A stretch of 64,000 nt of DNA from SIG307 sp045596385 (GTDB lineage Bacteria > Bacillota > Clostridia > Lachnospirales > Lachnospiraceae). Of this stretch, positions 1 through 7,352 are shown in pieces. Both the position numbers and the translations under genes were made by a program. A model generated the notes under the pieces. It did no database searches and had not been told where the DNA came from. It saw only the letters and a list, made by a program, of their open reading frames with translations. Each line of letters opens with the position of its first letter. Positions within the stretch are counted from its first letter, which is position 1. The stretch lies in the NCBI GenBank assembly GCA_045596385.1, contig JAZOCC010000015.1:186001-250000 (forward strand). The letters run 5' to 3'.

Positions 1-2
1 AA

Positions 3-287
3 AATATTAAAGGTTCTGATTTATGCAAAAAATTAGATATACCAAATAGCAACTATACACAATGGAAACAATACGTTCCCAGAGGGACATTATTAAAACG
101 TATCGCAGAAGAATTGGATGTTTCCATTGACTGGTTAATGGAACGAGACGGAGCGCCAGAACCGAATGAGGTACACCTTCTGGAAAACTACCGGGCATGT
201 GACGATGTCGGGAAAGAAACAATTATCAGTATTGCAGAGCTGCAGGCCAAACGCTGCAAGCAAGATGAATTAAAACCGTTCGCATAG
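3..287 (+). CDS. XRE/phage-repressor-like regulator, C-terminal part (cut by window edge)
   Basis: An open frame runs in from the left edge and stops at TAG 285-287. The readable part (about 94 residues) begins inside a helix-turn-helix: GSDLCKKLDIPNSNYTQWK looks like the recognition helix, followed by RIAEELDVSIDWLMERD, the usual end of an XRE/Cro-CI DNA-binding domain. The tail (NEVHLLENYRACDDVGKETI) resembles the region after the HTH in phage-type repressors. It is probably a regulator of the mobile element whose right end lies at about 785. The start codon is outside the window. Confidence 0.75.
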   Translation, partial: NIKGSDLCKKLDIPNSNYTQWKQYVPRGTLLKRIAEELDVSIDWLMERDGAPEPNEVHLLENYRACDDVGKETIISIAELQAKRCKQDELKPFA

Positions 288-304
288 AAAGGAGATTACA
301 AAAG

Positions 305-589
305 ATGGACTCCACAATGATTTTAGAAATAATTCTGGTGTTATTAATTATCTTTGCTATATTTTTGATATTTCGTGAAATAATCTGCTGGTACTGGAAG
401 ATAAACGAGAGAAATAAACTACTAAATGAACAAAATATTATCCTTGATGAGCAAAACAAAATTTTAGCAGAACTTGTTAACTTAGAATTTGAAAAAATTG
501 ATGTATTACGTAAAATTGGTAATCTCCCAAATGAATCAATAGATAGCCTTGAAAAAGCAGCAGCCACAGAGGAGGATGATTCGGAATAA
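305..589 (+). CDS. small single-pass membrane protein with coiled coil
   Basis: This is a 94-residue protein starting 17 nt after the XRE-like gene, with a good RBS (AAAGGAG), so it is probably co-transcribed. Residues 5-30 (ILEIILVLLIIFAIFLIF) form one transmembrane helix. They are followed by a charged, heptad-like stretch (NERNKLLNEQNIILDEQNK) and an acidic tail. No family was recognised. The layout fits a small accessory membrane protein of a prophage or integrative element; the function is unknown. Confidence 0.6.
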   Translation: MDSTMILEIILVLLIIFAIFLIFREIICWYWKINERNKLLNEQNIILDEQNKILAELVNLEFEKIDVLRKIGNLPNESIDSLEKAAATEEDDSE

Positions 590-692
590 TTTGGACTTCG
601 ACCCGGTCAATCGTATTTCTTTCGGATATATAATATCCTCACTTCATAAACACTCACTCCCTTCCGGTAGACGGATTTGTTGGAAAAAAGAC

Positions 693-722
693 TTGACAAC
701 ATAGCTTGTCTGCATTTATAAT
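693..722 (+). promoter_or_regulatory. strong sigma-A promoter before the tRNA fragment
   Basis: TTGACA (693-698) and TATAAT (717-722) are 18 bp apart. Transcription would start near 729 and run straight into the tRNA 3' fragment. It may be an element-end promoter, or the TTGACA/TATAAT type seen for the antisense RNAs further right. Confidence 0.65.
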
Positions 723-737
723 ACACTCGCTGGATAC

Positions 738-785
738 CTTTGACTCTTAATCAGGGTGTCCAGGGTTCGAGCCCCTGGTCGCGCA
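738..785 (+). other. displaced 3' part of a tRNA-Lys(CUU) gene: probable attachment site
   Basis: The sequence reads as the anticodon arm with anticodon CTT (TTTGA CTCTTAA TCAGG), a variable region, an intact T arm (CAGGG / TTCGAGC / CCCTG, 761-777), a 3' acceptor strand (778-784) and discriminator A785. The D arm and the 5' acceptor strand are missing upstream, so it is not a working tRNA. Tyrosine integrases commonly recombine within tRNA 3' ends and leave such a fragment at the far end of the element. The element would lie to the left, with the restored tRNA gene beyond the window. A terminator-like T run follows at 826-838. Confidence 0.75.
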
Positions 786-902
786 CTTGAAGGTCCTAGA
801 GGTTGCCGTAGAGCAGGTTCTGGGGCTTTTGTTTTTTCTATTCTGAAAAGCGGAGCGTTTTTTCCATAGTAACAGAATAACAACTCAACAATATTATTTT
901 AC

Positions 903-932
903 TTGACAAATCCTCTCTACCGCTCTTATAAT
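903..932 (+). promoter_or_regulatory. promoter of antisense RNA (type I antitoxin)
   Basis: TTGACA (903-908), an 18-bp spacer and TATAAT (927-932). It points toward the toxin gene that lies on the opposite strand. The same spacing is found in the decayed second copy at 1212-1241. Confidence 0.75.
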
Positions 933-938
933 GAGGGT

Positions 939-1009
939 AGAAAGATAATATGTGCTTGCGCATCGCAAACACGAAGAAACCCCGTAGGTGCTAGCTACGG
1001 GGTTTTTTT
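939..1009 (+). ncRNA. antisense antitoxin RNA of a type I toxin-antitoxin locus
   Basis: The predicted RNA of about 70 nt runs from the start site near 939 to an intrinsic terminator (stem 978-987/995-1004, T tract 1003-1009). It is transcribed convergently with the toxin mRNA and overlaps its 3' end. Its 5' end (941-972) repeats the sequence around the toxin start codon (about 1088-1116). This is the layout of the enterococcal par locus (RNA II against fst RNA I). The RNA is inferred from sequence only. Confidence 0.65.
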
Positions 1010-1117
1010 GGCTAATTGTCGCTTTCGTCTCCCTCTAGCCATTTGCAAAAGTAGTTACATGCTACTCCTGCCACAAAGGAGATAATAAAAGATAATATGT
1101 ACTGCATCGCATACACC
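941..1117. repeat. pair of direct repeats in the type I locus
   Basis: AAAGATAATATGTGCTTGCG at 941 continues as CATCGCAAACAC. A close copy starts at 1088 (AAGATAATATGTACTGCATC, then GCATACAC). One copy is at the 5' end of the antisense RNA. The other covers the toxin start codon, read on the opposite strand. Convergent transcription across direct repeats gives complementary RNAs, as at par/fst. Confidence 0.7.
1012..1107 (-). CDS. Fst-like small membrane toxin (type I)
   Basis: A 31-residue protein that reads MQYILSFIISFVAGVACNYF then CKWLEGDESDN: one transmembrane helix followed by a short charged tail, the usual shape of type I membrane toxins (Fst/Ldr class). The start ATG (1105-1107) has a strong purine-rich RBS (AGGAAGGGGGTG) 6 nt upstream. 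An alternative ATG at 1112 is out of frame. The stop lies just inside the bidirectional-looking terminator at 978-1009. The decayed neighbour keeps the same C-terminal CKWL motif (ICKWLDRDNSDN), which argues that this short frame is really selected. By family analogy the protein would act on the cell membrane when translated. Confidence 0.7.
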   Translation of the reverse strand: MQYILSFIISFVAGVACNYFCKWLEGDESDN

Positions 1118-1154
1118 CCCTTCCTGTTGCCAGAATGGGTGCGACAACACTTAT

Positions 1155-1182
1155 ATTATAGCGAATTCCGTCAGCATTTCAA
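1155..1182 (-). promoter_or_regulatory. promoter of the type I toxin mRNA
   Basis: On the minus strand TTGAAA (1182-1177), a 16-bp spacer and TATAAT (1160-1155). The start site would be near 1148, giving a toxin mRNA of about 170 nt with a 40-nt leader. Confidence 0.65.
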
Positions 1183-1211
1183 TCCTAAACAATACTCTTT
1201 CCTACATTTCC

Positions 1212-1345
1212 TTGACAGATCCATCATGCTACACATATAATGAGTTTGGGCTAGTTATCACTATTATCTCTGTCTAACCATTTGCAGATGTAGTAGGCGA
1301 CAACAAAAACTCCTCGGACTTAGGCAATCCGGGGAGTTATTTTTT
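1212..1345 (+). ncRNA. antisense RNA unit of a decayed second type I locus
   Basis: A promoter with TTGACA (1212-1217), 18-bp spacer and TATAAT (1236-1241) is followed by sequence antisense to a toxin C-terminal remnant. It ends at an intrinsic terminator (stem 1308-1318/1328-1338, T run 1339-1345). The antisense transcription unit looks intact although its toxin is broken, so it might still be made and could act on related toxin mRNAs. Confidence 0.5.
1251..1304 (-). pseudogene. C-terminal remnant of a second Fst-like toxin
   Basis: The minus strand reads VVAYYICKWLDRDNSDN then stop (1251-1253). This matches the C-terminal half of the toxin at 1012-1107 (ACNYFCKWLEGDESDN). Upstream in frame there is no ATG, GTG or TTG before a TAA, and the transmembrane N-terminus has been replaced by the terminator hairpin. 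It is a truncated toxin. Confidence 0.65.
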
Positions 1346-1364
1346 CACAGTTCATACCCCATTA

Positions 1365-1459
1365 ATTCTCAATCAGGGTGTCCTGGATTCGAGCCTCTGG
1401 TCGCGTACTTTTAAGGTCCTAGGATTTGCAAATGGCAGGTTTTAGGGCTTTATTTTTAC
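1365..1459 (+). repeat. decayed second copy of the tRNA 3'-end/attachment repeat
   Basis: This stretch lines up with 743-838 across the anticodon-to-acceptor part (TTCTCAATCAGGGTGTCC against ACTCTTAATCAGGGTGTCC), the T arm, and the sequence after the tRNA (AAGGTCCTAG, then CAGGTT and GGGCTTT). The T-stem is broken by substitutions and the anticodon is lost, so it is an old, decayed repeat. It brackets a segment of about 620 bp that carries the two type I loci. Confidence 0.65.
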
Positions 1460-1478
1460 AAATTAGCGCACAAAGAGG

Positions 1479-1512
1479 AATAGCCCCCAGGAACTTCATC
1501 CTCGGGGCTATT
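1479..1512 (-). terminator. intrinsic terminator after the helicase gene
   Basis: AATAGCCCC (1479-1487) pairs with GGGGCTATT (1504-1512), just past the helicase stop at 1524. The flanks are T-rich on both strands, so it may work in both directions. Confidence 0.6.
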
Positions 1513-1523
1513 TGTCTTTCACA

Positions 1524-4500
1524 CTACTTTCTTGCCTTTCCGAAATAACTAATCAAAACATCCTTGATATAATTATATCGTCTTGCATATGTGTTCTCTA
1601 CACGTATCAACTCAAATCCGTGACTACGGCATATTTCATTTTTCTTCTCGTCTCTCGCACGTACCATCTCGTCATTCAGATGTTCCTTACCATCCAATTC
1701 TATTGCAAGAACCGGAATTTTTTGTCGATTATAATCCCTCTGATATATTACAAAATCAAACCTGCCCGTGTAAAACAAATCCACATACGGAACATTTTCT
1801 CTAAATACTTGCGAGATTGCGACTTCACGCTCCACACTACACCTCATATCAGTATATAAAATATTATCCAATGCATGGTTTAGTGTTTGCAAAAAGGCCT
1901 CTTCTGTCTCTGTACTATATGGTTTTATTCCTAATGCTCTTGATGTAACATCCTTGGAAGTCACCACAGATGTCCCCTTTGACTTTACATAATTAACTAA
2001 CTCATATATATCGTCTTCTGAATTGGGTTCATGTAATCGCTCCAACTCTTTTTTACTTGACAACACAATCAGTTGCTCCTTGGCCCTTGATACGGCTACA
2101 TTTACCAACTCTTTGTTGTTTTTTAACCATTCATATGTCCTTGGATGTGTTCTGTCCGTTATTGCCAAAGAGAAAAGTATTACATCCTTTTCATCGCCCT
2201 GAAATGCATGAACAGTTCCACAAGTAACATTTTCGAGATTATTCTCCTTCAACGCCTTAGATATATACTCTTTTTGATTTGAAAATGGCGTAATAACCCC
2301 TATGCTTTTATCTTTATTCAGCTTTGCATACTGAATAATCCTGTCACATTCAATCGGTGCTGTATTTTTGTACGCAGTTGTATTCCCTTGGACATCTACA
2401 AACAATAACGCAGCGTTGGCTCCTTCACTTGATTTTATCTTCAATCTTCCGTTATAATACTTTTTATTGTTGAACTCTATAATCTTCCTTGCACATCTAT
2501 AATGATAACTCAATAAAATCTCATCACTTACAGCGTCACATGCCAAATACGTTTTATATATCGAATTCGATATATAGTCATATTCCGGCGCAATTCCATA
2601 TCTTCTCCGTAGTACATCATTAACATTGCCATCAAGCAATACTACCGGATTTAACTGCTGAGGATCACCTACCAGCATAAGATTATTCCCTCGAAGGATT
2701 GCCACCAACGAAACCGCAGTGTTACACTGGCTGGCCTCATCCATAATTGTCATATCAAAATATGGTTGGGGTTCACCTAATTTATGTGCAGAAATGCATG
2801 TTGTCGCAATAATCGGAAAAACTCTCATAAGTTTTTTTAGATTTTCTCCCTTGCTCACATATTTATTAAATCGGGACAATCGCTTTTCTTGCACCGGTTC
2901 ATTGATAATTCTCATAAAATCTCCATATTTCGGTTCATCAAGTCGTTTAATATACATAGCCGAGGTATAAAAGAGATATTTATGGAATTCATGTTCATCA
3001 TTCGTCAACAAAGCAAGAGCCTGCTCATCTGTAACAGGTCCGATCTCATCCAATCGACGATTGACTTCCTGTAATTGTCTTTGTTCCAAATCAAATTGAA
3101 ACAGCATGTTCTCATTAAGCTTATGTAAGTCCTGTATCGCCTCCTTTCTTTCATTTAACTCAATTATTTCTTCATGCATTTTTAACAGTTCTGTTAAGCG
3201 TTTTGTTCTCTCTTCCTTGTCATTCTTATTCTTTCCAAGCGTCTTATCAAAGATAGAAATCTTTTTTGTAAACTCATATAAATGCTTAATATACTCTATC
3301 GCTTCCAATGTCTTTTCATTATTACCGAGCCGCAAAATCGGAAAAGGAATATTTTTACCATTATACTTCATGTTACAAAGCGTAGAAAACACACCATCTA
3401 TGGGATGATTGTTGTAAGATGAAAACAACACCGTTTTCTCGTTGAAAAAAGCAGTGGTTATCGTATTAATAATGGTATTGGTCTTCCCTGTGCCCGGTGG
3501 TCCCTGAATATATGCTATGGGATATTTCATAGCATTATGTATCGCTAATAACTGGTCGAGATTAATCCTATTATTCACCAATGCCACAGGATAATCTTTT
3601 CTTCTGTGGGATGTTGCAATAAGTTCACCAAAAAAAGCTTTTATCGGCGTCGTAACCGCGTCCTTCTCATACATATCCATAATAGCTTTATACTCCGACG
3701 TTAAATTAATTGCCGGTGTACGTGCTATACTTAAAAGATACGGTCGATCATCAACACCGTTGATATGGTTATTCGTCTGTGTAATCGAATCTTTTATGCA
3801 CTCTATATTCTTCTCAAAATCCTCTAAAAGATAATATTCGTCCGCATCAAGGAACTGTCGTATACTCTGCTTTTCTCCGTCTATTGTGAACTCCTTACAT
3901 ATAGTTATTTCCTTTTTAGGACGCAAAGAACGGTTCCTTATATCCAAATCAAGTTGCCTGTATGCTAAAACATACAACCCCTTTTTCGTATTTATACTCA
4001 ATAGATTCAAGCAAATTTGACTAAACACATACTCTTTTTGTTCTTCACTAATCCGCTTTTGAAAATTGCTAACAATCTGTGCGAATTGGATATCAGTTAA
4101 CTGATATCCTCTCGAAGATATTTTATCTCCGTCCAAATGGTCAATTAAACTGTACTGTGACTGGTACGGAAGCGAATCCAACTTGTTACAATCCGAAAGA
4201 TAATTCAAAATTTTTAAATTTGCTGTATGCCTAAAGAGAAAATCGTACTTACTTGGATTAACAGCAATATCTTCAACTAATTTTTCGTTAATCGGCTGAT
4301 ATGTCCCTTCGACTACCGAACTTGAAACAATATTGTCTATGTACACATATAAATCTTTTAGCTTATGTTCTCCCAAATGAAGTCCAAGAACGCTTAAAGA
4401 CTTATACTGTGTGTTAATTTCTTTTATCCCAATCCAATATCTTGTAATGCTGTCACTTTTGTTACGATATTCTATACTAAGCCATTTTCCTTCATGTACT

Positions 4501-4532
4501 GCCTTAAAAATATCTCTTCCGATTCCATTCAT
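1524..4532 (-). CDS. WYL-like / SF1 helicase / nuclease fusion protein, candidate defence gene
   Basis: A 1002-residue protein. Start chosen at ATG 4530-4532 because AAGGAGGT sits 7 nt upstream; a longer frame to 4565 lacks an RBS. Residues 10-80 resemble a WYL sensor domain. A superfamily 1 (Upf1/COG1112-like) helicase core follows: Walker A GPPGTGKT (344-351), DEASQ Walker B (598-602), GDPQQL (622-627) and a C-terminal helicase half with HAFQGDEKDV and NVAVSRAKEQL. A charged insertion lies between the motifs (about 430-540). The last 110 residues (FDFVIY...AIELDGKEHLND...CRSHGFELIRV) look like a DUF2726/DUF559-type PD-(D/E)XK nuclease. Helicase-nuclease fusions of this group occur in anti-phage systems such as Mokosh, which uses a PLD nuclease instead. 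The gene stands alone beside an integration site. A defence role is inference. Confidence 0.8.
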   Translation of the reverse strand: MNGIGRDIFKAVHEGKWLSIEYRNKSDSITRYWIGIKEINTQYKSLSVLGLHLGEHKLKDLYVYIDNIVSSSVVEGTYQPINEKLVEDIAVNPSKYDFLFRHTANLKILNYLSDCNKLDSLPYQSQYSLIDHLDGDKISSRGYQLTDIQFAQIVSNFQKRISEEQKEYVFSQICLNLLSINTKKGLYVLAYRQLDLDIRNRSLRPKKEITICKEFTIDGEKQSIRQFLDADEYYLLEDFEKNIECIKDSITQTNNHINGVDDRPYLLSIARTPAINLTSEYKAIMDMYEKDAVTTPIKAFFGELIATSHRRKDYPVALVNNRINLDQLLAIHNAMKYPIAYIQGPPGTGKTNTIINTITTAFFNEKTVLFSSYNNHPIDGVFSTLCNMKYNGKNIPFPILRLGNNEKTLEAIEYIKHLYEFTKKISIFDKTLGKNKNDKEERTKRLTELLKMHEEIIELNERKEAIQDLHKLNENMLFQFDLEQRQLQEVNRRLDEIGPVTDEQALALLTNDEHEFHKYLFYTSAMYIKRLDEPKYGDFMRIINEPVQEKRLSRFNKYVSKGENLKKLMRVFPIIATTCISAHKLGEPQPYFDMTIMDEASQCNTAVSLVAILRGNNLMLVGDPQQLNPVVLLDGNVNDVLRRRYGIAPEYDYISNSIYKTYLACDAVSDEILLSYHYRCARKIIEFNNKKYYNGRLKIKSSEGANAALLFVDVQGNTTAYKNTAPIECDRIIQYAKLNKDKSIGVITPFSNQKEYISKALKENNLENVTCGTVHAFQGDEKDVILFSLAITDRTHPRTYEWLKNNKELVNVAVSRAKEQLIVLSSKKELERLHEPNSEDDIYELVNYVKSKGTSVVTSKDVTSRALGIKPYSTETEEAFLQTLNHALDNILYTDMRCSVEREVAISQVFRENVPYVDLFYTGRFDFVIYQRDYNRQKIPVLAIELDGKEHLNDEMVRARDEKKNEICRSHGFELIRVENTYARRYNYIKDVLISYFGKARK

Positions 4533-4574
4533 CAAGTACACCTCCTTCTTGCCTGTCCTCACCAACCCAATATT

Positions 4575-4603
4575 ATTATACTACATACTCCAACAGCATT
4601 CAA
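4575..4603 (-). promoter_or_regulatory. promoter of the helicase-nuclease gene
   Basis: Minus strand TTGAAT (4603-4598), 17-bp spacer, TATAAT (4580-4575). This leaves a leader of about 35 nt before the ATG at 4532. Confidence 0.7.
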
Positions 4604-4799
4604 CCCATCTGGCATAATCATAAAACCTCATCATATCACTATAAACTATTTTCCCCTTATCCATTCTTCCTTTCCGTAAATACCTCCACCTTTTAAAACT
4701 TCCGTAACAAAATCGTAAAACCACCCCCATAGACTTCTTAATATATTTCATGTTATGATAAACACATACTTCCAAACAAAAATTTTTTAGGGGGATTTT

Positions 4800-7190
4800 A
4801 TGACAGAACAAGAACGCATTTCCAAAATCGAGCATTCCCTTGCCGATTTGGAGCGACAACTTTATGATTTAAAATTTGAAGTAAAAGATTTGAGAAATAG
4901 CCGGCAAACCGTCGGACATACTACTGCAGAAACAGCTACCGAACGTATCTCCTCCGGTATTCCGAGCACTTCGGTAGACGTTCCGAATATTACGACAAGT
5001 ACCGAAGAAGCACCGGTGCCTATTGCATCCGTGCAGATTGATACTCCTGCCGCTTCCGTCCCGGAGCATACCTCCGCACCTCAACCGGCAGCGACATCAG
5101 CTTCAGTTCCGGTACAAAAGCCTGCACAGCCGAAAGCCTCCGCAAAACCCGAGTCTACTTCCAAATTTGAAGAAAATCTCGGCGGAAAAGTCATGGGCAT
5201 CGTAGCTGCCGTCTTGGTTTTTGTAGGACTCTTTTTGTTCGGCAGCATGTTATACGAGCGTTTGGGAGACATTGCCCGGGTTGCGATTCTTTTCGTCGTA
5301 AGCTTTTTCATTCTGGGACTCGGTCTGTTTTTGGAACATAAACGCAGAAGCTGGTTTACCACATCCCTGGTAGGATGCGGTTTCGGTGCCATTTACATTT
5401 CACTGTTCCTCACGGCTTTGTATTTCGGAATGTTTGAGGTAGAAGTTTTATACATATTACTTTTCTTCTGGCTAATGGGAACCGGCCTATATGTATTCCT
5501 ACGAAAGTCCTTTACCGTCGCCCTTTTGGGACAGGTCGGTATCGCTTTCTCGGTTATTTTCGGTTGCATCGGTGTCGAATCAAAGGAGCAGTTTACCTTT
5601 CTTTGTATTTATTTTACGGTATTGTCCCTCCTTTATTTGTGGATTGTGTTATGGCGTTTTCTTCCGGACACAGAGAACAAGCCGTATTCCTGGTTACACC
5701 TGACTGCCTTTAGCCTGAACCTGCTTCAGCTTTGGGTACTTGCAGCCAGTTACAGCTCCCTGTTCGGACGCTACGGTGATTTCGGCGGAAAGAATCCGAC
5801 CGTAGGGATTCTCCTGTGCATTTATTGTTTAATACTACCGTTGTTCTTTTTACTGCGCCGGAGAGCTATGGCAGGGCTTTCCCTATTGCCGCAGTTTCAT
5901 GAACGGCGTACCATTAATAAAACAACCTTTCCTATCTACAGGTCCGGAACCGGCACTATATTCCTTTTTACGGGATATCAGATTATTGTATGGATTGTAT
6001 TCTCTTTGATTTCGGAATGCTTATTCGAGGCTGATGTTCCGACGGTGCTTTTCCTGCTATCCGGACTGCTTGTTACCTACCTGATTACGGAAGTATTCGG
6101 TACTACGGGCACCGAAGCCGTAGGTACCACCATCGTGAATGCAACCGCGGTTTGTTTCACAATTATGCTGTATGACATTCCGCTCCTGCTTGCACTCCTG
6201 ATTCCGATTCTGTTTTGTACGGTTACAACACTGTTCGGTATGTTTGGCACAGAGTGTCCGTTACGCTCGGTACTCAATTCCAAAACTCACCGTTGGGAGT
6301 ACCTCTGTTCCCAGGAAACGGGACGATGCTTTGACAAGTTTACGGCCTTTGCGTACCTCTTTCCGATTTTGTTTTCCTACGAATACGATGACCCTTTCTT
6401 TATCCTGTTTTTGATTATGGTATTCGGAATCGTTTACTTTACCGGAAGCTTCGTTTTCCTCTTCCGGAACGGATGGGAGCATCGGTTCTCAAACGCTTGG
6501 AAAACGGTACTGTACTTATTCGGAATGTTCTATGTATTTATGACCTCCGCATGGCTTGTCGGAACTGTCATCGAGGAAGAAATTCCTCACATGGTACTGG
6601 TTCTTACCATCCTTGTGCTGTGTAACTGTGCCGCATACTACACCGATTTCCGTAAAAAGCTTGACGGTAGCGGCGCCATAGAACCTGTCATTAACTGTTT
6701 TATACGTGTTGTCCATTCCGCTCTCTGGATTTGGGGCATTGCCCTGCTTCACAGCGGAGCAACAGAGGACTACCCGCTCCTTTGTGTCTGGTTGATTATT
6801 CTTACCCTGTACCTTTGCGGTAGCGGACTGTACGAACAGTATAAGCAATACGGCGGTAAAACGGGACTGGGCATCTATTTCGGTCTGCGCATCACATTAT
6901 ATACCATTGCAGTCATGACTGCTTTTGACGGAATCGAAGGCTACCTTATCAGTTGTATCCTTCTGGTCCTGGCCATTCTTTTCGTATTGGCCGGTTTCCC
7001 GCTTCGTCTGGCTCCGCTCCGTATTTACGGCCTGTGCCTGGCCATGTTTGCCGTTATCAAACTTCTGATGATTGACGTAGAACATGACAACTCCATGGAA
7101 ACCGTCCTTTGTTTCCTGGGCGCCGGCATTTTATGCTTCATCATTAACTTTATTTACAATCATGTAAAAAAGAGATTCAAAAACGAATAA
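4800..7190 (+). CDS. DUF2339 multi-pass membrane protein
   Basis: A 796-residue protein with ATG preceded by a TTAGGGGGA RBS and a TATGAT -10 at 4754-4759. The N-terminus (1-35) is a coiled coil (ISKIEHSLADLERQLYDLKFEVKDLR). Next comes a Ser/Thr/Pro/Ala-rich linker to about 120 and the conserved FEENLGGKVMGIVAAVLVFVG entry into about 20 transmembrane helices. This matches DUF2339, a family of large bacterial membrane proteins with no assigned function. The gene stands alone between two terminators. No transport or enzyme motif is visible. Confidence 0.85.
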   Translation: MTEQERISKIEHSLADLERQLYDLKFEVKDLRNSRQTVGHTTAETATERISSGIPSTSVDVPNITTSTEEAPVPIASVQIDTPAASVPEHTSAPQPAATSASVPVQKPAQPKASAKPESTSKFEENLGGKVMGIVAAVLVFVGLFLFGSMLYERLGDIARVAILFVVSFFILGLGLFLEHKRRSWFTTSLVGCGFGAIYISLFLTALYFGMFEVEVLYILLFFWLMGTGLYVFLRKSFTVALLGQVGIAFSVIFGCIGVESKEQFTFLCIYFTVLSLLYLWIVLWRFLPDTENKPYSWLHLTAFSLNLLQLWVLAASYSSLFGRYGDFGGKNPTVGILLCIYCLILPLFFLLRRRAMAGLSLLPQFHERRTINKTTFPIYRSGTGTIFLFTGYQIIVWIVFSLISECLFEADVPTVLFLLSGLLVTYLITEVFGTTGTEAVGTTIVNATAVCFTIMLYDIPLLLALLIPILFCTVTTLFGMFGTECPLRSVLNSKTHRWEYLCSQETGRCFDKFTAFAYLFPILFSYEYDDPFFILFLIMVFGIVYFTGSFVFLFRNGWEHRFSNAWKTVLYLFGMFYVFMTSAWLVGTVIEEEIPHMVLVLTILVLCNCAAYYTDFRKKLDGSGAIEPVINCFIRVVHSALWIWGIALLHSGATEDYPLLCVWLIILTLYLCGSGLYEQYKQYGGKTGLGIYFGLRITLYTIAVMTAFDGIEGYLISCILLVLAILFVLAGFPLRLAPLRIYGLCLAMFAVIKLLMIDVEHDNSMETVLCFLGAGILCFIINFIYNHVKKRFKNE

Positions 7191-7205
7191 ACGAATCTTT
7201 TATCT

Positions 7206-7245
7206 TCCGGAACCTCTGTCTCAGGACAGGGGTTCTTTCCTTTTA
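7206..7245 (+). terminator. terminator after the DUF2339 gene
   Basis: The hairpin GAACCTCTGTC / GACAGGGGTTC is followed by the T-rich run TTTCCTTTT. Confidence 0.75.
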
Positions 7246-7352
7246 TACGTGTCCTTAACACAATGTTCGTCCTTCTTTACATTCCCTTAACAGCACCTCC
7301 CCTCATCTTTTGTTATAATAATTTGGTAAGAATTACGAAAGGGGTTTACAAC

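Noticed and set aside
738..785. A functional tRNA-Lys gene
   Set aside because: Only the anticodon arm onward is present; the 5' acceptor strand and D arm are missing upstream. Kept as an attachment scar.
903..1085. 60-residue plus-strand ORF
   Set aside because: It overlaps the antisense RNA, its terminator and the toxin gene, has no RBS, and its composition is not protein-like.
7263..7352. 30-residue N-terminal extension of the Ca2+ ATPase
   Set aside because: It covers the -10 box and leader; the GTG at 7353 has a good RBS and fits the family length.
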